This document shows positions 45,096-53,032 of a stretch of DNA of 53,032 bases, one piece after another. Under the pieces are notes generated by a model. That model had not been told where the DNA came from, did not search any database, and saw only the letters and a list, made by a program, of their open reading frames with translations. The stretch is from Tychonema litorale BBK16 (GTDB lineage: Bacteria > Cyanobacteriota > Cyanobacteriia > Cyanobacteriales > Microcoleaceae): contig NZ_JAKJHX010000016.1 of assembly GCF_021648855.1 (NCBI RefSeq), positions 7,209 to 60,240 on the forward strand. Direction: 5' to 3'. Both the position numbers and the translations under genes were made by a program. Position 1 is the first letter of the stretch, and every line of letters starts with the position of its first letter.

Positions 45096-45773
45096 TTAAA
45101 ATCCTCCTATAGACCTAATTGAATCCCAGAGACTCATATAAAAATTGCTTTCTCGGTTTCGGAATATTTGAAATGCCATTCCCGGCGACCCAAAAAAAGG
45201 TCTGAGAGTCCACCCCAACTGACTCCCAACAAAGGCATAAAGTCCCAACCAGAAGCGTAAAATATTTAGCCGGATGTCCTTGCCTTCAGAATCTTGTTCA
45301 GAAAGGAAGTGCATTCCTTGATAAAAAAAACTAATTCCTAAAAATCCTGTAATTGCCATGATGGCAACATTCAACAACAGGAAAAAGTTGTAATTGTTGC
45401 TACTCAGTAAAAAAAATAGACTTACAGGTGCAAATCCAAACATCAAGATGCTAATCATGGCTATTGATGTCATCAATAAGGCTAAATACTGTTCAAAAGT
45501 TCGTTTTGAACCAAACATGACATTGAAAAAGTACAGTGTGGGAAAACAGATAATCAGGGTTAGTAAGTAAAGTGCTGGCAACTTAATTGCTGAAACTAGA
45601 CATTGCATCCAGGTACTGGATGCACCTAAAATCGCCCCGTAAATTGCAAAAAAAACTGTACTAGAAATAAGTAGGCCAAAAATTTTAGATTTGAGCTTGA
45701 CACCTTCGCGGATTTCTTCGAGAAACTGTTGCCGTTCCCGCAGCAAATACATTACTACTGAAAAATATTTCAC
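45096..45773 (-). CDS. Polytopic membrane protein, Yip1-like / cyanobacterial WH2-annotated family
   Basis: The 225-residue product has about five to six membrane helices and the strongly conserved-looking C-terminal segment LNILRFWLGLYAFVGSQLGW, TLRPFFGSPG and FQIFRNRESNFYMSLWDSI. This resembles a cyanobacterial membrane-protein family seen in databases under Yip1-like or 'actin-binding WH2' labels; the latter says little about function. It precedes the gene at 44356 in the same direction. Function unknown. Confidence 0.65.
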   Translation of the reverse strand: MKYFSVVMYLLRERQQFLEEIREGVKLKSKIFGLLISSTVFFAIYGAILGASSTWMQCLVSAIKLPALYLLTLIICFPTLYFFNVMFGSKRTFEQYLALLMTSIAMISILMFGFAPVSLFFLLSSNNYNFFLLLNVAIMAITGFLGISFFYQGMHFLSEQDSEGKDIRLNILRFWLGLYAFVGSQLGWTLRPFFGSPGMAFQIFRNRESNFYMSLWDSIRSIGGF

Positions 45774-45900
45774 GGATTCTCCTTGTGACTGATGCTACTC
45801 CGAATCTGTTATAGCTCAAGTTGAGTTTAATCTGCAAGATATTCTCAAAAGAAGGGAGAAGGGAGAAGGGAGAGTAATAATTCTCCCCCTAGGGACATTT

Positions 45901-46473
45901 CTAGCGGCAGGTGCGATATTTGATGTGATAAACTAAACCACGATGAGCGAGATCAAAGGAGTCAACGGTGGCTGTGCCGGCACCACTGGCTGTCATGGAA
46001 GCATTTACTCTCATGTTGATACTGTCACCACAACGAGACCAAACATCTGCTACAGTTGCTAAGCTATCTCGAACGTTATAGTTTGTTTCGCCGTTGAAAG
46101 TCCGGGAAAAAACTGGGCCGCGGTTGCCTGCAAAGAAGTATTCTGCTCTTAAATTGGCGGTAGTTTTTGGTGCGACATAACCACGATAATCAGCATCGTA
46201 GAGAGAAATTTGGAAGCCTTGAGGTACTTTGATGGGAATGCTGAGATTACAGCTTTTCCGCTTTTCTGTTGAGACGTTTCCTTGGGCTGCAAATTTATCA
46301 AATAGAATGGTTAATTCTTGACCGTCAGGGCTAACGCTGACACTGGCGGATTTGTCAGGGCAACCTGTACCACCATAGCTTGCGCCTAAAATTTGAACTT
46401 TTTCCTGGGCTAAGGCGGGGCTAATCGAAGCAGACATTAATGCTGCGGCAATTAATAGTTTTACAAATTTCAT
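45901..46473 (-). CDS. DUF4360-like secreted protein
   Basis: From ATG 46473 (AAGGAGAAC site 6-14 bases upstream) the product has 190 residues, with a signal peptide (MKFVKLLIAAALMSASISPALA). The mature part begins QEKVQILGASYGGTGCP and is beta-rich, with five cysteines likely to form disulfides (for example CP, KSCNLSIPI, SRCGDS, RTCR). The pattern G-x-G-C-P...SVSPDGQELTILFD is that of the DUF4360 family of secreted proteins. Function unknown. A 28-residue upstream extension is unlikely. Confidence 0.75.
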   Translation of the reverse strand: MKFVKLLIAAALMSASISPALAQEKVQILGASYGGTGCPDKSASVSVSPDGQELTILFDKFAAQGNVSTEKRKSCNLSIPIKVPQGFQISLYDADYRGYVAPKTTANLRAEYFFAGNRGPVFSRTFNGETNYNVRDSLATVADVWSRCGDSINMRVNASMTASGAGTATVDSFDLAHRGLVYHIKYRTCR

Positions 46474-47255
46474 GGATGTTCTCCTTGATAAATTAAGTTT
46501 TGTGTTAGAGTCACTCTGATAAATTGAAGAATCAAAATTTAGGTAATCCCTCTTCAACTAGGAGATTCCTAGTCTCATGTTGTAAGCTAAAAAGCTAGGA
46601 AAGCTTAGCAGATGAACTGGATGATAGTACCTAACTTGGTGCTTTTTCGATGAGTATAATTAATCAAAAAAGATTTATTCTTTGCTGATACTTTCTAAGA
46701 TTCATTGCAGCTAAACAAGGTTCCGGAAGATCCGAGGCTACAATCTGGATCTTTGTGGATAGTAGAGAAATTGGTTGTTCTGGAGTATCCGGTGGCACCG
46801 AGATAATTTTGTGGACAAGCAAAATAAACGCAGGCAGTAAAGGCAATACAAATAAAAAATTTGGCTAAATATTAATAATCCAATATTAATGCCTCACTAA
46901 TTGACGAGTTTGTTTTTTGGTGGTCGATCTTTTTTACTGTCAGCAAATGATTATTTGCTGTATAGGCAAATACATTCATTTAAACATGAGTGTATTAGCA
47001 TAACTGTTAATTTGATAGTGTTTTACACTTTACATTATGATAATTAAAAATCGGTGATAGTCGATCGCATAGACTGTTTTTAGGAAGTTTTCAGGTTGGA
47101 TTCGGAAATTGCATTGATTAAATGTATTTACTGCATTTTATCGTTACATTATATGTATTTAATTGATTTAATTTTTGCAATTAGTTCATAACATAGAGGT
47201 ATGATTCTGATCGTTGATGATCGAATACTAAGATTTTCTGGAGGAGAAAAAAAGA
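46474..47255. other. 782-bp AT-rich intergenic region
   Basis: A 60-codon open frame at 46664-46846 (minus, TTG start, no ribosome-binding site) looks like chance. The rest, including CAAATGATTATTTGC around 46946, is AT-rich and probably holds the promoters of the DUF4360-like gene and the small protein gene at 47256. Confidence 0.45.
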
Positions 47256-47402
47256 ATGGATACTACAGCGGTAAAAAAAGCCCCACCTCAGCCTGTTGAG
47301 GAAGTCAAAATTAACAGCATTAATAGTTTAGAGTTTGAGCTTTGGGCTAAGGCGGTTAAACGGCAGATGATTGAAGCACTTTCCAAAAAGAGCGAGAGCT
47401 AA
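47256..47402 (+). CDS. 48-aa small protein
   Basis: ATG at 47256 follows GGAGGAGAAAAAAAGA, a strong ribosome-binding site. The product is MDTTAVKKAPPQPVEEVKIN, then SINSLEFELWAKAVKRQMIE and ALSKKSES. It has a Pro-rich start and an amphipathic C-terminal helix. I do not recognise a family. The strong translation signal and clean helix argue for a real gene; its role could be protein binding or regulation. Confidence 0.55.
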   Translation: MDTTAVKKAPPQPVEEVKINSINSLEFELWAKAVKRQMIEALSKKSES

Positions 47403-47584
47403 TATCTCAAAGGTCTTTGTGTGTTACTTTGGTAAGTTGAGTTAAGAAAATAGTTGTTTGTGTTGTTGTCTGAGAAGGAAAGGATATGGTTATATCCATT
47501 CCGGCTGGACTTTTAGGTGATGGTTGACGGTTGACCGTTGACGGTTAACTGTTAACTCGACTCAAGTATCCCATGTTTAATTGC

Positions 47585-49522
47585 TTAGGAACGCTTATCA
47601 ACGGCGGCGAGCAAGCGCAGATTTCCGTCTTGAATCTGTACAGCTTTTACTGTTCCGACAGCGACTCTTTGTTGGCCGTTATTCATTGCTACGTCAATTT
47701 TAATCTTGGAGTCAGCTAGTAAGCCTAGTCTTCCCCATAACCACTTAACTTGAGTAGTAGGAAAAGAGTTGATTTTCATGTCTGCAAATGGTGGATTAAC
47801 CCAGCGTTTTCCGTCGTAAAAACTGGCGACCTGGACTTGATACCAAACTTGTTGTTCTGTCAATTTCAACTCATTTTTAGCTTCTGGTTCTATCCATTCA
47901 TTGGGATTGATACTGCTAACTAAAGTAGCGGAACCCATGATTTGACTTTTGTGTTGTTGTAAACTTTCAGCTAGAGAAACTGCTTCTTCAAGTTTGTTGA
48001 CTAAATTCCGAATTCGATTCCTAGTTTCGCTGTCGGTATCGGATTGTTGATCGAGCCAATTCATCGCCTCGCGAGTTCCGTCTTGAGCTGCGACAATTAG
48101 TGCGCCCCAAGCTTTGATGTCTCCATCGGTTGAATTGACTCTTAAGGCTGCGTCTACGCGGTTAAGGAGCTTGCCGTCGTCATTTTTGAGGGTTTTGGCA
48201 ATTTCAGAGCTGTTGCTGGTATCGGCTTCAAATACTTGTAATGCTTGATTCCAGCGACCGTCTATTAGTTCTGCGAGAACTTGTTGACCGGGACTTGCCC
48301 AGGATGCGATCGCCTGAGCTTTTGTAATCTTAGCGTGAAATTCGATCGCATCTAGTTGAGCTTGGGCGACAGTGGGCCAATTGCCGGCGGCTTTTCCTTT
48401 AGCGGTAAGCATGACGTTTAAGGCTGGAGACCATAGGCCACTTTTGGCTAGTCGTAGGCCATTTTTATAGGTTTCGTCATTCAAGGCAAATTCTTCTAAG
48501 GAAATGGCGGTCAATTGAACTGGGTTGGGGACAAATTTGCGCGACCCAATTTGATAGATAGTAAATTGGGGTTCTAAACCAACTGTTTGATCGATCGCCA
48601 ATTGTGGATTTGAACCCTTAACAATTTGCTGCCAATTCGGGGGTTGTCCGGCCGCACTAACCCATTCCAAGAGGGAGATTAGATGATTTTGGCTGGGGTT
48701 GTAGCGAACGACTTGTCCATAGGGGATTTTTTTGTCGCCCTGCACTAATTCACCGCTGACATTAAACCAAATTCCTGAGTTCGGGGCTTTTCCGTTAAAG
48801 CGGCGCAGTTCTGTCAGCGGTAGGGACTGATTCGATCCTTGATTATCTGATTTGGAGTCAGCTAAAGAAGCGAGTACGAAAGATTCCGCAGGGCCTTCTA
48901 TATTTACAGAACTTACTAACTGAAAATACTGTATTTTATCTGAATCGCGATCGGGTAGTTGGACTCGTTTGTAGACGCGAAGTTCGACAATTTGACGACA
49001 AGGATTTTTGCAGGCTGTAGAAGCATTGACTGTGCGTTCTACCATGACTGGTAGTAATAAATCGGAAACAGAATTGTCGCCGGATTGGTGGATGGGAAGT
49101 GGTAGAGGTTCTCCGGTGACAAATCCCAATTTGCGGATGCTAGCTTGAATTTGATCGAGGGTTTGGATGGAATCTCTGGTAGCGAGGGGAAGGCGTGACC
49201 ATTCGGGGACAAATTTAGTGATCCATTTATTGCCGTTGGGATCGACAATGAGTTGGTAACTCAGCCATGCGCCGCCGCCCATTAAGGCTGCGAAGCCAGA
49301 CAAGATGGTGAGGGCTGTCAAATTAGCGATTAGTCTTTTCCAGGGATATCTGGGGACTGATCTTGGGGTGGGTGGAGTAGGGGTTGTTGAGATGAGGGTT
49401 TGAGGTTGAGAGTGTTGAGGATTTTGGGTACGTCGGGCTTGACGGCGGCGTCTTGTGGGGGGGACTTTGGGATTTTCTGGGGGTTTTGGTCGATTTTGGG
49501 AGGGATTAATTTTGTTTTCCAT
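47585..49522 (-). CDS. Large single-pass membrane protein of unknown function
   Basis: From ATG 49522 the product has 645 residues: a Pro/Arg/Thr-rich cytoplasmic tail (1-66), one membrane helix (LTALTILSGFAALMGGGAWLS, about 67-88) and a large extracytoplasmic domain. It contains VNASTACKNPCRQIVELRVYKRV and QVWYQVQVASFYDGKRWV, and helical segments around 350-540. No catalytic signature is clear. It lies 34 bp downstream of the glycosyltransferase stop in the same direction sense (49560), so a link with surface polysaccharide or envelope work is possible. The family is probably cyanobacterial. Confidence 0.7.
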   Translation of the reverse strand: MENKINPSQNRPKPPENPKVPPTRRRRQARRTQNPQHSQPQTLISTTPTPPTPRSVPRYPWKRLIANLTALTILSGFAALMGGGAWLSYQLIVDPNGNKWITKFVPEWSRLPLATRDSIQTLDQIQASIRKLGFVTGEPLPLPIHQSGDNSVSDLLLPVMVERTVNASTACKNPCRQIVELRVYKRVQLPDRDSDKIQYFQLVSSVNIEGPAESFVLASLADSKSDNQGSNQSLPLTELRRFNGKAPNSGIWFNVSGELVQGDKKIPYGQVVRYNPSQNHLISLLEWVSAAGQPPNWQQIVKGSNPQLAIDQTVGLEPQFTIYQIGSRKFVPNPVQLTAISLEEFALNDETYKNGLRLAKSGLWSPALNVMLTAKGKAAGNWPTVAQAQLDAIEFHAKITKAQAIASWASPGQQVLAELIDGRWNQALQVFEADTSNSSEIAKTLKNDDGKLLNRVDAALRVNSTDGDIKAWGALIVAAQDGTREAMNWLDQQSDTDSETRNRIRNLVNKLEEAVSLAESLQQHKSQIMGSATLVSSINPNEWIEPEAKNELKLTEQQVWYQVQVASFYDGKRWVNPPFADMKINSFPTTQVKWLWGRLGLLADSKIKIDVAMNNGQQRVAVGTVKAVQIQDGNLRLLAAVDKRS

Positions 49523-49559
49523 CGTCAAATTTTAAGATTTAGATTTTAGAATTTATTGT

Positions 49560-50825
49560 TTAAGATTGGAATAGTCGATCGTATTGCCGACCTATGGTAT
49601 CCCAGGTGTATTGGTTTTCGATGTGCGATCGGGCATTTTGAGATAATTCGTGTCTTAGGTGTGGATTTTCAAACAAACTGCTAATCGCCTCAACATACTC
49701 CTGAACTCTGTTCGCGCGCAAGGCCCTGATCGGTTGTGGGCCGCCGCCGATGGCTAAACCTTCTAAACCTCGATCGCTTGCAACAACGGGAGTTCCAGCA
49801 GCCATCGCTTCTAAAGTTTTATTTTTTATCCCAAAACCGATTCGCATGGGTACGACACAAACTGTAGCCTGATGCAAGTATTCTGCCACCTTTTGTACTC
49901 TGCCTAGAACTTGAATTCCTGGTTGTTTTGCTAAGGCTAAGACGGAGGGGACTGGGGAGTGTCCGACTAAGGTTAGGGTGGTATCAGGATAACGCTGTTG
50001 GATAATCGGTAATATCTCCAAACTTAAGAATCGTGCTGCGTCTATGTTGGGCAAGTTGTTCATGGCCCCTGCAAAAATTAAGGTGTGTCCTCCAGGATCG
50101 ATCGCGCGATCGGGAAATTCGATTAAATCAACTCCGTTGGGAATTACCTCAATTGTTGGCCTTGAGAAATAGTCTATTCTTTTTTCCATCTTTCTAGGCG
50201 ACAACAATTCGAGAAGTTGCTGCTTGTCTATTTCTGTGGTGACGACAATACGAGAAAATTTGGCACAGTAGCGTTTTTCGTAGCGGGCTAGGAGGGGTAA
50301 ATTTAGTCGATCGCGCAGGGGGTTTTCGGATGTGCCTGTTTTTAACATTTGCTTGCAAGTTCCCGAAACTGAACTGTGAATATTTACGACTGTTAGGACT
50401 TTTTGCCGCCATTCTGGACGGACGTAAATCTCATTAACGCTGTGTTCGCAAGTAATAATATCACACTTCCCTGATGTGACTAACTCATCTACCCAATGCT
50501 GCATTGCTGGGGAGTAGCTTGAGAATACATTCGGAGGTGTCCCGGATTGCAAGAATCGACTAAATCTGTGGACTTTTCCCAGTATTTCATTGAACCCACC
50601 CTCAGCAAGGGGGGGAGGTATTTGCAGGTTAGGAAAAACGGCTAATTCTGCAACTTGCTGGCGCAATTCGTCAATTTGTGCATTGGTTACATCGGGCGAT
50701 CGGATTGTTCCGAGAATTACATGATGTCGCTGGCTTAAGTATTTCAATAAATTAAACGTCCTTACCTGGGTTCCTCCCCGGCTTGGGGGATAGGGAAAAG
50801 TGGAAGAAAGCATCAAAATCTGCAT
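49560..50825 (-). CDS. Glycosyltransferase family 4
   Basis: From ATG 50825 the product has 421 residues and a GT-B fold. The start MQILMLSSTFPYPPSRGGTQVR has the GGxxxR donor-acceptor loop, and the C-terminal half shows VIPNGVDLIEFPDRAID, LIFAGAMNNLPN, and the donor-site FGIKNKTLEAMAAGTPVVASDRG. Such enzymes build cell-surface polysaccharide using nucleotide sugars. Residues around 75-85 (PPPLAEGGF) come from a palindromic repeat. An upstream frame to 50876 would add 17 residues but overlaps the divergent TPR gene start region. Confidence 0.9.
   Translation of the reverse strand: MQILMLSSTFPYPPSRGGTQVRTFNLLKYLSQRHHVILGTIRSPDVTNAQIDELRQQVAELAVFPNLQIPPPLAEGGFNEILGKVHRFSRFLQSGTPPNVFSSYSPAMQHWVDELVTSGKCDIITCEHSVNEIYVRPEWRQKVLTVVNIHSSVSGTCKQMLKTGTSENPLRDRLNLPLLARYEKRYCAKFSRIVVTTEIDKQQLLELLSPRKMEKRIDYFSRPTIEVIPNGVDLIEFPDRAIDPGGHTLIFAGAMNNLPNIDAARFLSLEILPIIQQRYPDTTLTLVGHSPVPSVLALAKQPGIQVLGRVQKVAEYLHQATVCVVPMRIGFGIKNKTLEAMAAGTPVVASDRGLEGLAIGGGPQPIRALRANRVQEYVEAISSLFENPHLRHELSQNARSHIENQYTWDTIGRQYDRLFQS
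50594..50620. repeat. Degenerate C/G palindrome inside the glycosyltransferase gene
   Basis: CCCACCCTCAGCAAGG then GGGGGAGG is translated as PPPLAEGG in the minus-strand protein. It is related in form to the 10409-10442 element, with a decayed left arm. Confidence 0.55.
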
Positions 50826-50900
50826 GGGATATTTGATAAATAAAGTTGCCGTCAAGCGATAAAATTGATTGATCAAACCTTTTTAACAATCTTCGCACTT

Positions 50901-51371
50901 ATGGACGAATTATCTGTTAAGGCGCTGCTGGAAGACTTGAAAAATTCCGACGAAATCGTGCGCGATCGGGCAACTACAGAACTCTGGCGCAGTTGGTTTT
51001 ACCAGAAGGGAGAGTACGGGATGCAAATTCTCACGCGATCGCAAGTTTCTCTGGATGCAGGCGATGTTCGCCACGCTTTGGATTTGCTGACAAAACTGAT
51101 TTCTGAAGAGGCTGATTTTGCTGAAGCTTGGAATCGGCGCGCCGTACTCCACTATACTCAAGGCAATTATAAAAAGTCGATCCAGGACTGTGAAATTGTC
51201 CTCAGACTCAATCCGATTCATTTTGGGGCGCTGCATGGTCTTGGTCTATGTTACGCTGCTTTGGGAGAATATATCAGTGCTATTCAAGCTTTTCGTCGCG
51301 CTTTGGAAATTCAACCTTTTGCTTTGATAAATCAAAAGTTAATTCTGGAATGTACGGCTCGTTTGAATTAA
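50901..51371 (+). CDS. Tetratricopeptide-repeat protein
   Basis: The 156-residue product from ATG 50901 starts with a helical segment (MDELSVKALLEDLKNSDEI) that resembles a small UBA/TPR-associated helix, followed by about three TPR units: AEAWNRRAVLHYTQGNYKKSI, FGALHGLGLCYAALGEYISAI and a capping helix. It should bind a protein partner. It diverges from the glycosyltransferase gene with 75 bp between ATGs. Function unknown. Confidence 0.8.
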   Translation: MDELSVKALLEDLKNSDEIVRDRATTELWRSWFYQKGEYGMQILTRSQVSLDAGDVRHALDLLTKLISEEADFAEAWNRRAVLHYTQGNYKKSIQDCEIVLRLNPIHFGALHGLGLCYAALGEYISAIQAFRRALEIQPFALINQKLILECTARLN

Positions 51372-51378
51372 TATATAT

Positions 51379-51520
51379 GGGGAATAGGGCATAGGGAATT
51401 GGGCATGGGGAATTGGGAATGGGGAATTTGGAATTGGGAATGGGGAATGGGGAATGGGGAATGGGGAATGGGGAATTGGGAATGGGGAATGGGGAATGGG
51501 GATAGGGCATAGGGCATTGG
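51379..51520. repeat. G-rich STRR tract (GGGGAAT)n
   Basis: About eighteen seven-base units of the type GGGGAAT, TTGGGAAT and GGGCATA occur in tandem, with runs of three or four G. It lies between the TPR gene and the GT2 gene and could form G-quadruplex on the plus strand. Confidence 0.85.
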
Positions 51521-51585
51521 TGTTTCTTTTATGGGCTGAATTGCTAATTTTTTCCACTATCTCAAATCTAAAATAGTATACATTT

Positions 51586-52545
51586 GTGCCGAAAATTAGT
51601 GTTTGTATTCCTACTTGTAATCGAGTGCATTTGCTGGCTGATGCGATCGCCAGTGTGTTAGCTCAAACTTATACAGATTTTGAATTAATTGTCTGTGATG
51701 ATGGTTCGACTGATAGCACTCCGTTGTTAATGTCGGAATTTGTGGGGCACGGGATTCGGTACATTCGTCACCCGCAGAATATCGGTAAAAGCAATAATAT
51801 GCGATCGGGCTTTGCGGCGCGTCGGGGCGAATATTTTATCAAGTTTGATGATGACGATCGCCTGACTCCACAATTCCTAGAACGGACATCTGCTATTTTA
51901 GATAAAGACCCCAGTATCGATTTTGTTAGTACCGACCATTGGGTGATTGATATTAACAATCAAGTTGATGAAAGTCTGACTAAACTGAATTCCCATAGGT
52001 GGGGGCGCACAGAGTTGTCTGCGGGAATTATTCAGGATTTGCTGACAACGGTTTTTGTCAAACAAAGTTTGCAAATAGGGGCAACTTTATTTCGCCGTAG
52101 TGTGTTGGAAGAGGTAGGATTTCTGCGACCAAATTGGCAAAATTGTGAGGATAATGATTTGTTTGTCCGACTTGCTATAGCTGGGAAAAGATGCTATTAT
52201 CTGCCGGAACTTTTGATGGAGTATCGATTTCATGCCCAACAGCACGGGTGCGATCGGGCAATTCCCTATTTGACTGATAAATTGCGCTATTTGACTGGTT
52301 ATGAGTTTGATACGGACAAGTTGGAATCAGTCAGGCTCAGAAGGATTGCAGAAACTCAATTAGCCCTGGGTTTACGGCTGATTGAGGTGGGTGAAACTGA
52401 AAAAGGGCGGCGGATGGTGCGATCGGGCAAGTCTGTTTCTGAGGCGAAAATGTGGGCTGGTTTGGGGTTGTCGCTGTTGCCGATGAAGTTGCGGGGAAGG
52501 GCTTTTGCTGTTGTGCGAGATTTGGTGAATAGTGCTGAATTATGA
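51586..52545 (+). CDS. Glycosyltransferase family 2
   Basis: The 319-residue product (GTG start) is a GT-A-fold enzyme. It shows SVCIPTCNRVHLLADAIASVLAQTYTDFEL, DDGSTDST, the metal-binding KFDDDDRLTP and the E-D-x-D acceptor-side motif NCEDNDLF. Such transferases act in synthesis of extracellular polysaccharide or lipid-linked glycans. The C-terminal 80 residues are basic and probably membrane-associated (ALSLLPMKLRGRAFAVV type). It follows the STRR tract and lies near the GT4 gene, so a polysaccharide gene cluster is likely. Confidence 0.9.
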   Translation: MPKISVCIPTCNRVHLLADAIASVLAQTYTDFELIVCDDGSTDSTPLLMSEFVGHGIRYIRHPQNIGKSNNMRSGFAARRGEYFIKFDDDDRLTPQFLERTSAILDKDPSIDFVSTDHWVIDINNQVDESLTKLNSHRWGRTELSAGIIQDLLTTVFVKQSLQIGATLFRRSVLEEVGFLRPNWQNCEDNDLFVRLAIAGKRCYYLPELLMEYRFHAQQHGCDRAIPYLTDKLRYLTGYEFDTDKLESVRLRRIAETQLALGLRLIEVGETEKGRRMVRSGKSVSEAKMWAGLGLSLLPMKLRGRAFAVVRDLVNSAEL

Positions 52546-52593
52546 ATTTTAAGATCAAGTTCGGTTCAACTCATATCTTATAGTATTCTCAAT

Positions 52594-52612
52594 AACAGGC
52601 AAGATGCCTGTT
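52594..52612. repeat. Short palindrome
   Basis: AACAGGCA/TGCCTGTT with an AGA loop. It resembles a dispersed cyanobacterial repeat and lies in the GT2-to-small-gene gap, where it may also act as a terminator. Confidence 0.5.
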
Positions 52613-52725
52613 CCACAAAATCTCATAACTCTGAAGTTTACTTAATGAAAACATTTGGTGTTTAATTATGTTATAATTTTGATAAACTAAAGCTAAGGTC
52701 TGTAGTTTGAACAGGAGAAATTTCT

Positions 52726-52953
52726 ATGCAGATACCAGAAAATCCCAGCAATAATGACATCAGGGAAGCATTAATTGAGCTTGGTCAAAAAGTCGATCGC
52801 CTGGAATACAAGTTTGACGCATATCAGAAGGGAACTGATGGTATGGTGAGGATGGCTACAACTATTATCATTGCTAGTGCTTCCGTCGTTGTTTTGTCTA
52901 GCCTTAGTCCCGCAGTAACAGCCATAGTAACAGCATTGTCAGCAGGAAACTGA
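52726..52953 (+). CDS. Small membrane protein with cytoplasmic coil
   Basis: The 75-residue product starts with IPENPSNNDIREALIELGQKV, a coiled helix DRLEYKFDAYQKG, and then a hydrophobic segment (about 45-70) that could be one membrane helix. An AGGAG site precedes the ATG. The family is not recognised; small coiled-coil-plus-TM proteins of this type often occur near phage or toxin genes, but there is no such context here. Confidence 0.55.
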   Translation: MQIPENPSNNDIREALIELGQKVDRLEYKFDAYQKGTDGMVRMATTIIIASASVVVLSSLSPAVTAIVTALSAGN

Positions 52954-52998
52954 CAGTAATAATTAGACATCAGATTGCTTTACCAGAAAACTGGGTCT

Positions 52999-53025
52999 AA
53001 AGCCCCGTCCTTCTAGGACGGCTTT
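52999..53025. terminator. Hairpin at the right edge, terminator or IS end
   Basis: AAAGC/GCTTT and CGTCCT/AGGACG form a stem of 11 pairs with a two-base CC bulge. It could terminate the gene ending at 52953, or be the end of an IS200/IS605-type element continuing outside the window; the sequence stops too soon to tell. Confidence 0.45.
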
Positions 53026-53032
53026 ATATTAT

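Noticed and set aside
46664..46846. 60-codon minus-strand frame
   Set aside because: TTG start, no ribosome-binding site, no family, in an AT-rich gap.
51379..51520. CRISPR-like array
   Set aside because: Units are 7 bases without spacers, so these are STRR repeats. The same holds for all spacer arrays in the ribosomal block.
52981..53032. Right-hand hairpin as an insertion-sequence end
   Set aside because: It resembles IS200/IS605 ends, but no transposase is visible and the window stops there, so I list it only as a hairpin.
1..53032. tRNA or rRNA genes
   Set aside because: None recognised by eye on either strand; a covariance search would be decisive.

Overview
The window is chromosomal DNA from a filamentous cyanobacterium, most likely of the Oscillatoriales (Microcoleus/Oscillatoria type). 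The evidence is the very frequent GCGATCGC (HIP1) octamer, the genes crtH, ndhN and sipA, a two-gene 'hemi' manganese exporter, cyanobacterial small families (DUF4327-like, DUF4360-like, Slr1339-like), and short tandemly repeated repetitive (STRR) sequence in many spacers. No tRNA, rRNA, CRISPR array or complete insertion sequence was seen.

Layout. 1-10988: a truncated SLH/porin gene, an MFS permease, the manganese-exporter pair, upp, crtH, a Phd/RelE-type toxin-antitoxin pair bracketed by two identical 33-bp palindromes, a secreted pentapeptide-repeat protein, sipA, rbfA and a family 3 glycoside hydrolase. 11345-13537: small conserved proteins and an orphan MalK/UgpC-like ABC ATPase. 13892-18330: an accessory-looking stretch with a Uma2 nuclease, a HEPN-like protein followed by a remnant of a second Uma2 gene, thyX, a membrane-anchored protein with a catalytically degenerate dCTP-deaminase fold, a coiled-coil dUTPase and a dCMP deaminase. 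18416-20177 (minus): a coiled-coil protein, a VWA protein and ndhN. 20605-39544: a long plus-strand block, rplC-rplD-rplW-rplB-rpsS-rplV-rpsC-rplP-rpmC-rpsQ-rplN-rplX-rplE-rpsH-rplF-rplR-rpsE-rplO-secY-adk-infA-rpmJ-rpsM-rpsK-rpoA-rplQ-truA-rplM-rpsI-rpmE-prfA. 39560-53032: a tandem family of small XRE-type regulators (third copy broken), an SDR, 4-hydroxyphenylpyruvate dioxygenase, a GNAT, two membrane proteins, a DUF4360-like secreted protein, a 48-aa small protein, a large single-pass membrane protein, two glycosyltransferases and a TPR protein.

How the genes work together. The ribosomal block supplies translation (ribosomal proteins, IF1, RF1, pseudouridine synthase), secretion (SecY), adenylate kinase and the RNA polymerase alpha subunit. 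Its gene order is the normal cyanobacterial one, but many spacers are swollen by STRR arrays and several genes lack a Shine-Dalgarno sequence. The 15.4-18.3 kb cluster covers dUMP/dTMP metabolism: dCMP deaminase and dUTPase make dUMP, and ThyX methylates it.

The strongest candidate for something undescribed is in that cluster. A dCTP-deaminase-like domain has lost key catalytic residues and gained a two-helix membrane anchor, next to a dUTPase with a coiled-coil extension driven by a perfect TTGACA-17-TATAAT promoter, and downstream of a HEPN-type putative RNase. A nucleotide-sensing or phage-defence role is an inference only.
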